From NCBI GenBank assembly GCA_903970445.1, contig CAJCIP010000005.1:50143-114142 (forward strand): DNA of 64,000 bases, read 5' to 3'. Positions 1 through 9,393 of this stretch are shown one piece after another. Both the position numbers and the translations under genes were made by a program. Source of the DNA: Verrucomicrobia bacterium Tous-C9LFEB (lineage in GTDB: Bacteria > Acidobacteriota > Terriglobia > Terriglobales > Acidobacteriaceae). Within the stretch, counting starts at the first letter, position 1; every line of letters begins with the position of its first letter. The notes under the pieces are model-generated. The model searched no databases and was not told the origin of the DNA. It worked only from the letters and a program-made list of their open reading frames with translations.

Positions 1-938
1 CGCCCGGTCGCTCCCTCGTCCCGAATCTCACCGCCCGCGCCAGTAGCAGCGCCAGGAAACGGAGAAATCGCGGTGGGGTGGTTGTGCGTTTCCACCTTCA
101 TGAGGATGTGAATGTCTTCTTCGTGTGCACGGTACGTCCGTTCATCCGAATCCGGAAAGAAGCGCGCCCCGCGCCAGCCGCGCATGACCGCAGCATTGTC
201 GCGATACGCAGAGAGGACATTTTCTCCGCCCTTTTCGTAAGTGTTGCGGATCATGGCGAACAGCGATTTAGCCTGAGGCACACCGTCGACCGTCCAGTGT
301 GCATTGAATATCTTGTGCCGGCAGTGTTCGCTGTTCGCCTGCGCGAACATGTAAAGCTCAACATCAGTTGGGTTGCGTTGCAACTTCCGAAACTCGTCGA
401 CAAGGTAGGCGACTTCATCCGCTGCGAGCGAGAGACCCAGCTCGCGATCAGCGGCTTCGATTGCGCGAGCACCGAGACTCAGCACATCGATGTGCATCAT
501 CGGCTTGCTTTGGCGGGGATCGAACAGAGAAAACAGTTGTTCCGCGCTCTTGAAGAACACTGTCTCGGTCATGCGGTCATGCAGAAGCCCAGCTAGACGC
601 TTTGGCTCTCGAGCGCCTTTGATGCGCACGACTCGCCCACGCTCAAGGCGCGCGATTTTGTTGAAGCCTGTGTTGCGGAGAATTTCGGTTGCTTTGCTCG
701 ACCATGGAGATTGGGTGCCCGTGCGAGGACCAATCCATACGCAAGAATCGTTAGGAGCGGAAGCGCCAAGCTCAAGTAGTTGCGCGAGCCGTGACTCATC
801 GGTGGTGCCGTCGCTTGCCTCCTGCAGAAGGTAGATGTACTGCGCAGACACCTGCATCACGCCTGCATCTTGCGCACGAAGCCGCTTTATCAGCCGCGTA
901 GCCTCAAAGTCGGTTAGCGCAGAGCCGCCCGGCAGCAT
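1..938 (-). CDS. purL: Phosphoribosylformylglycinamidine synthase, N-terminal part (runs off left edge)
   Basis: FGAM synthase catalyses the glutamine- and ATP-dependent fourth step of de novo purine synthesis in the cytoplasm. Only the first 312 residues are inside the window. The ATG at 938 opens a frame beginning MLPGGSALTDFEATRL, and the visible part ends in the diagnostic stretch KVETHNHPTAISPFPGAATG followed by GGEIRDEGATG. This matches the large single-chain (about 1300 aa) PurL form rather than the small PurL/PurQ/PurS split form, because a long N-terminal region with ANSEHCRHKIFNA precedes the motif. The start lies 19 bp after the purF stop, so the two genes are probably co-transcribed. 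No start codon is available between the purF stop and 938 in this frame. Confidence 0.93.
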   Translation of the reverse strand, partial: MLPGGSALTDFEATRLIKRLRAQDAGVMQVSAQYIYLLQEASDGTTDESRLAQLLELGASAPNDSCVWIGPRTGTQSPWSSKATEILRNTGFNKIARLERGRVVRIKGAREPKRLAGLLHDRMTETVFFKSAEQLFSLFDPRQSKPMMHIDVLSLGARAIEAADRELGLSLAADEVAYLVDEFRKLQRNPTDVELYMFAQANSEHCRHKIFNAHWTVDGVPQAKSLFAMIRNTYEKGGENVLSAYRDNAAVMRGWRGARFFPDSDERTYRAHEEDIHILMKVETHNHPTAISPFPGAATGAGGEIRDEGATG

Positions 939-957
939 GCGGACGGTGAACTCGTGT

Positions 958-2469
958 TTAGAGCTGCGCCGAGAAGTTTCTTGAGATATGGCTGGCGACA
1001 TCTTCCGTGTGCTTGGCAGCATCGTTGCGTTGTTTTTCAAGCGTTGCGAGATACTCCTCCGTCACATCGCCGGTTACATAGCGGCCATCGAAGACGGAAG
1101 TGTCGAAGTGTGTGAGCCCTGGGCACGCCTGAGAGACAGCGTCTTTCAGGTCCTGGAGATCTTGAAAGATAAGCTCGTCAGCACCAATGTCATCAGCGAG
1201 TTGCCGCACAGTTTTTCCGTTTGCTATCAGCTCGGACCGGGCGGGCATATCAATTCCATAGACATTTGGAAACAGCACGGGAGGCGCCGCTGAACACACG
1301 TACACGTGCTTTGCTCCTTGCTCGCGAACCATGGCGATGATTTCTCGAATGGTGTTTCCGCGAACGATCGAATCATCGACGAGCAGAACATCTTTCCCCT
1401 GAAACGCTTGCGGTATAGGGCTCAATTTGCGGCGGATGGACTTCTTGCGTTGCGCTTGACCGGGCATGATGAACGTTCGCCCGACATAGCGATTTCTGAC
1501 AAGCGCATCACGATACGGCAGGCCAAGTTCGTTTGCGATCTCCTGCGCGGCAACGCGGCTTGTTGATGGTATGGGCACGACGACGTCGATAGGCAGATCC
1601 GGCCATTCGCGTTTGATCTTGGACGCTAGCTTGGTCCCCATGTGTATGCGGCTTTCGTACACCGATGCGCCATCCAGAACGGAATCCGGCCTTGCCAGGT
1701 AGACAAACTCGAATAGGCACGGCGCCTTCTCATGCGCCTGCAAGCTGGTATGAGTGTGCAGATCGCCTTCCATATCGATGTAAATCACTTCGCCAGGCGC
1801 GAGATCATGATGCAGATCGAAACCCGCTACCTGCAGGGCTACACTTTCCGAGGCGATCATGTAATCAGTCTTGCCATTCTCGACGCGGGTGCCAAAGATG
1901 AGCGGCCGTATGCCGTGGAGATCGCGGAAAGCAACCATGCCTACGCCGGCGATCATTACCACCACGGCGTACCCACCCTTGCAGCGGCGGTGCACTTCCT
2001 CCACAGCCGCAAAGATGTCGAGCTCGTTTGGGTTGACCATGGCTCGCCGCGTCATGGCGTGAGCGAACACATTCAGCATCACTTCGGAATCTGATGTGGT
2101 GTTGAGGTGACGGAGGTCTGTCTTGAACAGGTCCTCAACAATTTCCGCAACATTCGTCAGGTTGCCGTTATGAGCGAAGACGATTCCGTGAGGCGAATTT
2201 ACATAAAACGGCTGGGCCTCGGCTACCGAAGCACAGCCTGCTGTCGGATAGCGAACGTGACCGATACCCATGTCGCCGAGAAGCCGCGCCATGTTCGCGG
2301 CGTCGAAGACATCAGTGATGAGGCCGTTGCCCTTGTGCAAATAAAAGCGCTCGCCGAAGCACGTGGCGATACCCGCAGCATCCTGTCCGCGATGTTGCAG
2401 CATGGACAACGACTCATAAATGACGTGGCTTACCGGGCTGTGCCCGAAGACCCCGACAATACCGCACAT
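958..2469 (-). CDS. purF: Amidophosphoribosyltransferase
   Basis: This enzyme commits PRPP and glutamine to purine synthesis, making phosphoribosylamine. The 503-residue protein begins MCGIVGVFG, so Cys2 is the N-terminal nucleophile of the Ntn-type glutaminase domain after Met removal. The C-terminal half carries the PRPP-binding signature DVLLVDDSIVRGNT typical of type I phosphoribosyltransferases. Length is normal for the family. The start is supported by a GAGG ribosome-binding site a few bases upstream of the ATG. It is followed at 19 bp by purL on the same strand, giving a purF-purL purine operon. No PurR-like operator was recognised in the 135-bp upstream gap. Confidence 0.97.
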   Translation of the reverse strand: MCGIVGVFGHSPVSHVIYESLSMLQHRGQDAAGIATCFGERFYLHKGNGLITDVFDAANMARLLGDMGIGHVRYPTAGCASVAEAQPFYVNSPHGIVFAHNGNLTNVAEIVEDLFKTDLRHLNTTSDSEVMLNVFAHAMTRRAMVNPNELDIFAAVEEVHRRCKGGYAVVVMIAGVGMVAFRDLHGIRPLIFGTRVENGKTDYMIASESVALQVAGFDLHHDLAPGEVIYIDMEGDLHTHTSLQAHEKAPCLFEFVYLARPDSVLDGASVYESRIHMGTKLASKIKREWPDLPIDVVVPIPSTSRVAAQEIANELGLPYRDALVRNRYVGRTFIMPGQAQRKKSIRRKLSPIPQAFQGKDVLLVDDSIVRGNTIREIIAMVREQGAKHVYVCSAAPPVLFPNVYGIDMPARSELIANGKTVRQLADDIGADELIFQDLQDLKDAVSQACPGLTHFDTSVFDGRYVTGDVTEEYLATLEKQRNDAAKHTEDVASHISRNFSAQL

Positions 2470-2605
2470 CTAATCCTCGCTGTGTAGAAGGGTGAACAAT
2501 TCAAAACGGGTCATACCTGTAAGAATGCGAAATCCCGCATGATTAGAATCTCACGGGACGCTCTTACAGATTGCGAAACGGTGGAAAACACGCGTTGCGT
2601 ATTTT

Positions 2606-3925
2606 CTAAGCTGGGCGAAAGCCACAGAGCTGCATTGCGCGCACTGGTTCTTTGTTGCTCATGAAGTGCTTCCAGATGAAGCCTGACCGAAGGTTTTCCG
2701 CCATCATCATGCCGATACCAAGATCGATACCGAGCACATCATTGTCGTACCAGTTCGCCGCTGGGTGGAGAGCATCCCGAAAGCCGTACCGGCCATAAGC
2801 CTGCCCCCCGTAGCTGTTTTTCAGCGCACGCTGAACTCGAAGACACTCAGCAGGGAGGAACGGCAGTGATCCTGCCGTAGCGCATGGGACCACCGTTCCA
2901 TCCACGGGTCCTAGCTTGGGCGGGCCACCCCACGCTCGATATCCCGTGGCAGAATCCGAAGCAGTGACGCCCCAGTAATCATCCGTGTAGCCCTCTTGCA
3001 AACCCAAGCAGAACGCCATGTGCGCTTTGGTGGCGGTGACGGAATTCTCAAAATAGTTCGCATACTTGTCGCGCTTAGCGCGGAAGTCGAACCAGGCATG
3101 TGAAAACTGATGTACAAACAGCGGGTCATGCGATCCGATGTAGCTATAGTTTCCAAATTGCATGACAGGCCTGCTGAAGCTGTCCCAGCTTGAAGCGTCA
3201 ATCGGATGTGTAGGAGAACCGATCGCTAGGAGATACAACATCATCAGTTCGCAATAGCGATCCCAGCGAGTCTTGATGAAGCCGGCACCGAAGAACCCGC
3301 CTGTGTTGTATCCCATGGAGAGCGTGCTTCCGCCGTTCATCATCCACGGCCAATCCACGCGCTCATATAACTTGGTCGCCAGATCTGTGATAGCCGGGTC
3401 TTTGAAGTAAGCTCGCGCCGTAAGAACGCCGCACATCAGAATTGCAGTATCGATCGACGAGATCTCACTGCCGTGCGCGGGTTTACCCGTATGCACATCG
3501 CTGAAATGCGAGAAGAAGCCATGCTCGTGCGGCAGCTTCAGCAGATAGAACTCGAGCGTTGTGCGAACCCGCTGCAGAATGTCTGAGTGAGTTCTGTAAT
3601 GCCGCTGGTCCGCAATGCACAATGCTCCCAAACCGAATCCTGTAGCTGCAATGCTGGCGAGTGACTTCGGTGAAAGCTCACCCGTAGCGTTGTCCCACTT
3701 TGCACGATCCAGAATCTGGCCTGTGGCGGGGTCCGTTTGCTCCCAGAAGAACAGCGCGGCGCGACGTTCCAGGTCATCAAGAAGAGCATCGTCTTCAGGA
3801 GAGAGCCCCCGATGAGATGATTTCGCCGGTTGCCGCTGCGGCTTCGCCCAGGCTGGTAGAGCAACCCCGGACACTGCTCCCGTCATGAGTCGTAGTGCGT
3901 TGCGGCGTGTGTAGTCAATTGCCAT
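2606..3925 (-). CDS. Exported glucoamylase-like glycoside hydrolase (GH144 / PF10091 type)
   Basis: A 439-residue protein with a twin-arginine-like leader (TRRNALRLMTGAVSG), so it is probably exported folded by Tat. After the leader it has LERRAALFFWEQTDPATG and, in the middle, STLSMGYNTGGFFGAGFIKTR, which resemble the glucoamylase-like PF10091 family that includes GH144 beta-1,2-glucanases. The mapping to that family is from recognition of the overall pattern, not a search. Substrate is therefore uncertain. The gene starts 15 bp after the GH39 gene on the same strand and appears to be the last gene of the carbohydrate locus. An acidobacterial periplasmic role in glucan breakdown is an inference. 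Confidence 0.75.
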   Translation of the reverse strand: MAIDYTRRNALRLMTGAVSGVALPAWAKPQRQPAKSSHRGLSPEDDALLDDLERRAALFFWEQTDPATGQILDRAKWDNATGELSPKSLASIAATGFGLGALCIADQRHYRTHSDILQRVRTTLEFYLLKLPHEHGFFSHFSDVHTGKPAHGSEISSIDTAILMCGVLTARAYFKDPAITDLATKLYERVDWPWMMNGGSTLSMGYNTGGFFGAGFIKTRWDRYCELMMLYLLAIGSPTHPIDASSWDSFSRPVMQFGNYSYIGSHDPLFVHQFSHAWFDFRAKRDKYANYFENSVTATKAHMAFCLGLQEGYTDDYWGVTASDSATGYRAWGGPPKLGPVDGTVVPCATAGSLPFLPAECLRVQRALKNSYGGQAYGRYGFRDALHPAANWYDNDVLGIDLGIGMMMAENLRSGFIWKHFMSNKEPVRAMQLCGFRPA

Positions 3926-3940
3926 AGATTCAGACGAGAC

Positions 3941-5560
3941 CTAGTTGGCGTGCTTCCCGCTTTCAACCCGCAGAACGACCAAACCCTGCTGTGGAACTGT
4001 CACGCTGAGCGTACCGCCGGCCAAATGCATATGCTCTGATGGAGAAGCTTTCCCGGCAGCCTGCAGGGTCTTTATCTGCTCTCGGCTTGGAGTGGCCGGC
4101 CGGCCCATCGCGTCGAAGGCCTTGATGACGTTGCCGTGCTCTTCATCGACGCGCCACAATGTCACGGCAGCATTCTTGGCTACTCCTTCGAGCCTGAGGC
4201 TGAATGTTTTTGTAGTGCGCGGACCTGCCGGGGGGGGCGTGTAGGTCGCGCCAGTGCCGTCAGGTGGAGCGTAGTTCCAAAGAGCAATGGCGAAGGTCCC
4301 GTCGGCTGCCTTCGTTGCAAGCGCGTCGTCCGAGTCAAGCTTGATCCGCCGGTCGCCCAGTTCGTGCAGCGCTGCAAATACATTGAAGGCCGGTTTTGGA
4401 ATGTTGTCGGCCGCGATCAGACCGAAGCCGCCATAAAAAGGGGTACGCACCACTCCCTGCTCATCGAACACATCGGAAAAAGACCAGTAGCTCATGCTTT
4501 GCGTCAAGCCGTCGCACTGGCCGATCGTGGTTGCCATCCAGGGTCCCATATACGCCGTGTCTGTCACGTTCGGCTCGTTCGCGTAGCTGGCGTTGTACTC
4601 GCTCCAGATGAGTGGAGTCTGCGGATACGGCGAGTTCACAATTTCTTCATGAACCTTCTTCACTGCCATGCAAACCAGCTTGTCACGTGGGATTTCGCCG
4701 GTACGGTGGAAGACATCCGGTACGCTGTCGTTGCCATAAACGTGAGTTGAGGCAAAGTCGACGGGAACGTTGTTGTCCTTGCAGTGCTTCAGGAACTCGC
4801 CGACCCATGCCGCCTGGGCCGTTGATGGTCCACCCACCTGAAGGCGCTTGTCTACAGCCTTCAAAGCACGCGCCGTGTGGTCATACAGCTCAAAGTAGGT
4901 TTTCTGCCTGGGATTGCCGCCCCAGAAGTCGAGGTTGGGCTCGTTCCACACTTCGAACTTCCACTGAGAGACTTCATTGATTCCGTAACGCTCGATCAGG
5001 TGCTTTGCGAACGCTTGAATCATCGCGTCCCACCTCGCATAATCCGCAGGCGGCGAGACATTCGGGTGATCCCAGAATGGATGAAGCTTTTGCGGGTCCG
5101 CGGCGAGCTTCTTCGGCATAAAGCTCAACTCAACGAAGGGCCGGACGCCGCGCTCCAGCAAGCCGTCATAAATCTGGTCGATGTAGGAGAAGTTGTAGAT
5201 CCCAGCGTTGTCCGCCGCAGCGGTGGACGCCTTTGCCATCTGAGCAAACTGGACGGATTGCCGGTCCGGGTCGTACAGCCCGACTTCGTCGCTGAAGATC
5301 TCGTGAAAGCGAACCGATTCAAACCCTGTTGCCTGCTTCACCGCGCTGAGATCGTCTCGGTAACTTTCGCGCAGCGCGAGGATCGCTCGCCCGGATCCAA
5401 ATGTCTGTTCCCAGAAATGCGGGAATGGGGTCGTCTGGGCATGAGCGTCAATGGTGATGTGTTCTTTCTCTTGGCCTCGCACAGCTGGCTCCGCAGCAAT
5501 AAGTAGAAGTCCGGCAACAAGAAGAATCGGCACCGCGCGGAGGGAAAAAGGAATTTTCAT
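3941..5560 (-). CDS. GH39-family glycosidase (beta-xylosidase-like), secreted
   Basis: Retaining glycosidase of clan GH-A. The chosen ATG at 5560 gives a normal signal peptide (MKIPFSLRAVPILLVAGLLL), and AGGA lies about 9 bases upstream; an upstream in-frame start at 5605 would add 15 residues ahead of the signal and is less likely. Motifs seen are VRFHEIFSD near the N-terminus, KFEVWNEPNLDFWGG with the acid/base Glu, and PLIWSEYNASY with the nucleophile Glu, in the order and spacing expected of GH39 xylosidases. It is followed closely by the GH144-like gene and preceded by the TonB-dependent receptor gene, from which it is separated by a probable terminator. Xylan-type oligosaccharides are a plausible substrate but GH39 also includes other activities. 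Confidence 0.85.
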   Translation of the reverse strand: MKIPFSLRAVPILLVAGLLLIAAEPAVRGQEKEHITIDAHAQTTPFPHFWEQTFGSGRAILALRESYRDDLSAVKQATGFESVRFHEIFSDEVGLYDPDRQSVQFAQMAKASTAAADNAGIYNFSYIDQIYDGLLERGVRPFVELSFMPKKLAADPQKLHPFWDHPNVSPPADYARWDAMIQAFAKHLIERYGINEVSQWKFEVWNEPNLDFWGGNPRQKTYFELYDHTARALKAVDKRLQVGGPSTAQAAWVGEFLKHCKDNNVPVDFASTHVYGNDSVPDVFHRTGEIPRDKLVCMAVKKVHEEIVNSPYPQTPLIWSEYNASYANEPNVTDTAYMGPWMATTIGQCDGLTQSMSYWSFSDVFDEQGVVRTPFYGGFGLIAADNIPKPAFNVFAALHELGDRRIKLDSDDALATKAADGTFAIALWNYAPPDGTGATYTPPPAGPRTTKTFSLRLEGVAKNAAVTLWRVDEEHGNVIKAFDAMGRPATPSREQIKTLQAAGKASPSEHMHLAGGTLSVTVPQQGLVVLRVESGKHAN

Positions 5561-5610
5561 GGAGAGTCCTAAGGGCGCGAACTTACCGTGCTGTACGCCT
5601 GACATTCGGT

Positions 5611-5655
5611 GAAACAGAAAAGAAAGGAGAGAGTATCCGAGTGGACACTCTCTCC
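5611..5655 (-). terminator. Probable Rho-independent terminator after the TonB-dependent receptor gene
   Basis: Positions 5626-5638 and 5643-5655 form a 13-bp stem with one mismatch and a 4-base loop. Read on the minus strand, the stem is followed by a pyrimidine run containing TTTCTTTTCTGTTTC. It lies just downstream of the receptor stop and upstream of the GH39 start, so it would terminate or attenuate receptor transcripts before the two hydrolase genes. Confidence 0.75.
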
Positions 5656-5672
5656 AGTTGACTCCGACAGGC

Positions 5673-8600
5673 TTAGAAGCTCAGTCGTGCTTGCATCTGC
5701 ACCTGACGCCCAGCCAGACCGCCGCCAGATGTTCCGAAGACAGGGCTGGTGATGTCATTGTTTATCCCCGGGCTTGGGTTGTCCTGATTGAAGACGTTGA
5801 ATGCGTCCACTCTGAACTCAAGCCCTGTGCGCTCGCCCAGGTAGTGGTTAGGAATTCCGAATGATTTCGTCACAGTTGCATCAAGAGCCGAGTAACGCGG
5901 TCCGACGAAACTGTTGCGTGAAATTCCTGGTGTCGGGAAGAAGGTGACGGGGTTGGGATAGGTGCTTGATGTGGAAGCAATGAAGGCAGGATCGTAGCTG
6001 TTGAAGTAGGCTTGGCCACCGCGGGAGAAGTTTGATCCGTAGCTCGTGGATTCGAACGACTTCTTGCCGCCATCGCTTCCAGCACCGCCCACGTATTGTG
6101 TTGGACGAAGCGTTCCGTAACCGCTGCCTGTGTAATACGCATTGGTGCCGTAATTGCGCACAGGGGTCCATGGGAATCCTGTGTGTAAGTTGAAGATGCC
6201 ACTGAGATTGAAGCCGTTCAGCAGAACCTTGCCTAAGGCGTTCGAGCCGTAATAGAACTTCGGAGAATACAGCCCGTACACCTTGAAAGCTTTGTTCACA
6301 TCGAAATCTGAACGCGCACGATTGTAGTAAGGCTGGTATGGATATGGATCCTCTTCATATGGCCCAGAATTATCGTCCATACTCCTGGCGTACGTGAAGC
6401 TCGCATCTACCGTAAAGTTGTGTGCATAGGTATGTTTCAGGTCCACGAGAAGCGCGTTGTAATTCGAGGCCCCGGAATCGCCGAAGTACTCGATGTATGG
6501 AGTAGCTGGGTTGAATGCATATCCACGAGCTTGCCCATAGACGTACAAATTTTCGTGGAAGATCAAGTGATGAGAGGAACTACCTTCGTAGCCAACACTG
6601 GCGATGAGATTGCGGCCAAGATCGTATTGCGTGTCCAACGAGTAGTGATGAACCTGCTGCGTGTGTAAGTTGTTGGGGTACGTCGTCAAATTAAAGCCGC
6701 CTGTTGTTGGGAGTCCGTTGGTTCCGTAACCGGTAATTGTGTTTGGATTGGCAGCGTAGCCGAACAGCGAATTTGAGTTTGCAGGTACGTTGTACTGGAT
6801 GCGTGGATCTGCAGCGGTCGGAGTGCTTTGATCGAAGGCTGGCGAGACGGCATCGTTTGGGTTGTTCGAACCGTTCGCAGAGATCGCAATTTCTTCCTGG
6901 TTATAGTTGATGCCGTAGCCGCCTCGAAGAACGAATCGCTTCATGAACTCCGGGTTGTAGGCAAAGCCAAATTGGGGTCCGATGTTGTTTTTCTGTGGCG
7001 TCCACTCTTTGCCACCGCGAATCAGGGTGATTCCCGTGAAGGTAGTGGTGCCTGTCCCGAAGACAGCGTGAGGCAGATTATCCTGTTTCGAATATAGCGC
7101 GTCGAAATAGTTGTAACGAACTCCTACATTCACAGTAAGGCTAGGCGTGATTTTCCAGTCGTCCTGTACGAAACCGCCGTAAATCCATTCACGCATGTCG
7201 TAACGGTTGGAAAAGGGGATACCTGTGAAGCGATCAAAGGTGCCGCTCTCAGCATACGGAGCGTCATTTAGAAAATTCCAAACGTTGTAGAAGCTGAATT
7301 GTGGGCGAGCAGCGTAAACGGCATCCTGTAGATAGTGGAGCTGCGTCGCATCTGCTCCGAACTTGATCGTGTGATTGCGAATCACCTTCGTTGCCACATC
7401 CTTATAGCCGAATGTCCACTGATCCAAATGGCTTGGACCGGAAGCACCGAAGGCCTCAATCCCTGCGTTCGGCAGTCCATTGATGCTATCCGTCGGCAAT
7501 CCGAAGGGTGCCTGAGGGTTGTCTGTGACCTCGTTCCATCTCCAACCGGCAGCGTTTGCTCGCGCTTCATTCAAGAACGATGGTGAGAAAGTGTGATTGT
7601 AGATGACCGAAAACGCATCGTTGATTTGATTGTGATTCCACTGGTTGTAGCCGCGAGCGGGTCCGTTAATGTAGTGCTCTGTAACAGGTACCCAATAGAT
7701 TGCGAAGGCGAGATGGTCCCTTTTTGTCACATCCGCGTCCAGACGACCGTTGTACTGGGTATTGGTCGTTGTGTTGGGAGTAGCTGTCTGGAACTGCGCG
7801 ACGTCAGCGATACCATCAAGACCGCCTCCAATACCCGGTGCTGCGCTTGACACGTAGGTGGGATCTTGTGTGCCCTTTGCGGTCTTGAGGGGTGATCCAA
7901 TGTCAATGCCTTGGCCAGCAATGGTGTTGCAATAGGTGCCTACCGCCAAGCCGGCGGTAGCACATGTTGTTGGCAGCAGTGTGGCGCCAACAGGAGAGTG
8001 CCCGCCAAACGTTGTGTACTTGTTTGAGATATAACCAGCCGGAGCCAAGCCGTCGAATGCGTTTGTTTCGTACCAACCATTGTTCGTGTCCGTGGAACCA
8101 ATTCGGATTGTTTCGTAAGCGAAGAACCCGAACAAACGGTTCTTCAAGAAAGGTCCTCCAATGCTTCCACCGATATCGTTATATCGAGCAGTATCCCGCA
8201 CTAGACCGTGAGCAGCGGCGCGGTTCACATTGTTATTTGCAACACCAGGCCCCAAGGTAAACGGCAGAAGAGAACTGGGGCCGTTGTAGCGGTTGAAGGC
8301 GTTGAGGCCTGGCCGGGCAACGCGAAAAAAAGCGCTGCCATGAATCTGGTTCGTACCGCTCTTGGTCGTTACCTGCATGTTCGCGCCACTGAAGCGTCCG
8401 AACTCTGCGTCGTAACCGTTGCTGGTGATCTTGACGCTATCGATTGAGTCTTCATTGGGAGTAATGACAGTTGTACCGCCCCAGACTGCCGATGTGGTGC
8501 TAATACCGTCAATGTTGACGCTGTTGGTCTCGTATTGACCACCGTTCGCGAGCGTCTGCGGTCCGTTTTCCGTCGCGAAGGGACCCTGTGTGGAGCTCGA

Positions 8601-9182
8601 ACCACCTGGACCCTGTGTTCCTGGTAAAGAGTTTGTGCTCCCGTTACCACTTCGCTGACCATCTCCAAAAGCGCCGGGCGTAAGCTGCGCAAGCTGGAAC
8701 ACATCTCGGCCGGCGGACGGAAGATGCTGAATCTCGTTGCTCGAAATTGTCCCGCTGGTAGACGCTGTCGCAGTTTCCAGCGAGGGCATCGTGTCGGCAT
8801 TCACGTCAACCGTTGTAGTCGCCGATCCAGCCTCGAGCTGAACGTTCACGTTGTTCGGCTGCTCAGGAATGATTGTGAGATCTGAGATGTTCTTAGTCTG
8901 AAAACCAGACACGGAAGCAGACAGTCTGAAGTGATCCGGCGGAAGAGCGTTGAACGAGTAGAAGCCGCTTTCATTCGAAGTTGCATTCAAGACTTTGCCG
9001 GTCTCCGTGTCTCTCAGCGTGAGCTTCGCATTGGGGATCACGGCACCCGTTGTGTCCGTGACAGTACCTGTTAGTGATGCGCGGAATTGGGCGTGCGCCG
9101 CGGCCGCTATCGACAGGGTGCAAACTGCCGCAAGCAGCAGCAGAGCGCGTGAGCGCAGGTTGAGAATCTTGGTGTAACGCAT
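5673..9182 (-). CDS. Oar-like TonB-dependent outer-membrane receptor with carboxypeptidase-regulatory domain
   Basis: Large outer-membrane protein of 1169 residues, likely importing oligosaccharides or other bulky ligands. The ATG at 9182 has GGAGG upstream and opens a signal peptide ending AAAAHAQ; an upstream ATG 24 bases earlier lacks that signal. Residues 30-110 form a carboxypeptidase-regulatory-like domain (GTVTDTTGAVIPNAKLTL). A plug region follows (NIDGISTTSAVWGG, DAEFGRFSGANMQVTTKSGT), then a long barrel rich in Asn, Tyr and aromatic residues, with a C-terminal Phe (QMQARLSF) as expected of outer-membrane barrels. This architecture is characteristic of Acidobacteriota. It is divergent from a LacI regulator and upstream of two glycoside hydrolases, suggesting a polysaccharide-utilisation role. 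Confidence 0.92.
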   Translation of the reverse strand: MRYTKILNLRSRALLLLAAVCTLSIAAAAHAQFRASLTGTVTDTTGAVIPNAKLTLRDTETGKVLNATSNESGFYSFNALPPDHFRLSASVSGFQTKNISDLTIIPEQPNNVNVQLEAGSATTTVDVNADTMPSLETATASTSGTISSNEIQHLPSAGRDVFQLAQLTPGAFGDGQRSGNGSTNSLPGTQGPGGSSSTQGPFATENGPQTLANGGQYETNSVNIDGISTTSAVWGGTTVITPNEDSIDSVKITSNGYDAEFGRFSGANMQVTTKSGTNQIHGSAFFRVARPGLNAFNRYNGPSSLLPFTLGPGVANNNVNRAAAHGLVRDTARYNDIGGSIGGPFLKNRLFGFFAYETIRIGSTDTNNGWYETNAFDGLAPAGYISNKYTTFGGHSPVGATLLPTTCATAGLAVGTYCNTIAGQGIDIGSPLKTAKGTQDPTYVSSAAPGIGGGLDGIADVAQFQTATPNTTTNTQYNGRLDADVTKRDHLAFAIYWVPVTEHYINGPARGYNQWNHNQINDAFSVIYNHTFSPSFLNEARANAAGWRWNEVTDNPQAPFGLPTDSINGLPNAGIEAFGASGPSHLDQWTFGYKDVATKVIRNHTIKFGADATQLHYLQDAVYAARPQFSFYNVWNFLNDAPYAESGTFDRFTGIPFSNRYDMREWIYGGFVQDDWKITPSLTVNVGVRYNYFDALYSKQDNLPHAVFGTGTTTFTGITLIRGGKEWTPQKNNIGPQFGFAYNPEFMKRFVLRGGYGINYNQEEIAISANGSNNPNDAVSPAFDQSTPTAADPRIQYNVPANSNSLFGYAANPNTITGYGTNGLPTTGGFNLTTYPNNLHTQQVHHYSLDTQYDLGRNLIASVGYEGSSSHHLIFHENLYVYGQARGYAFNPATPYIEYFGDSGASNYNALLVDLKHTYAHNFTVDASFTYARSMDDNSGPYEEDPYPYQPYYNRARSDFDVNKAFKVYGLYSPKFYYGSNALGKVLLNGFNLSGIFNLHTGFPWTPVRNYGTNAYYTGSGYGTLRPTQYVGGAGSDGGKKSFESTSYGSNFSRGGQAYFNSYDPAFIASTSSTYPNPVTFFPTPGISRNSFVGPRYSALDATVTKSFGIPNHYLGERTGLEFRVDAFNVFNQDNPSPGINNDITSPVFGTSGGGLAGRQVQMQARLSF

Positions 9183-9286
9183 ACAGCCTCCAAAGTTGAA
9201 ACACACTACGAGTGCAGTCGATCTTTATCTCGCTGAGAAACTTGTTCGACAAGCCTCTGAGAACGTACTCGCATGAATACAGGTAA

Positions 9287-9300
9287 TGCAATCGATTGCG
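9287..9300. promoter_or_regulatory. LacI/GalR-family operator
   Basis: TGCAATCGATTGCG is a near-perfect palindrome with the central CG step and fits the general LacI/GalR operator shape (TGNAANCGNTTNCA). It is in the divergent gap between the receptor gene (start 9182) and the lacI-type gene (start 9394), so it could control both. Functional assignment is inference. Confidence 0.6.
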
Positions 9301-9393
9301 CGAAACGAATAGTGACTCACCCGAACAAGGGCTGTCAAGCGTGTTTTTGTCGGCAGGGTATTCGCAAGGTAAGGTGTTAGAAACCCTCTGTCT

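Noticed and set aside
4136..4750. Plus-strand open frame of about 200 codons within the GH39 gene
   Set aside because: It is the antisense shadow of GH39, which has both catalytic motifs on the minus strand.
8369..8800. Minus-strand overlapping frame within the receptor gene
   Set aside because: The receptor frame shows a continuous plug and barrel; this frame is low complexity and has no start context.
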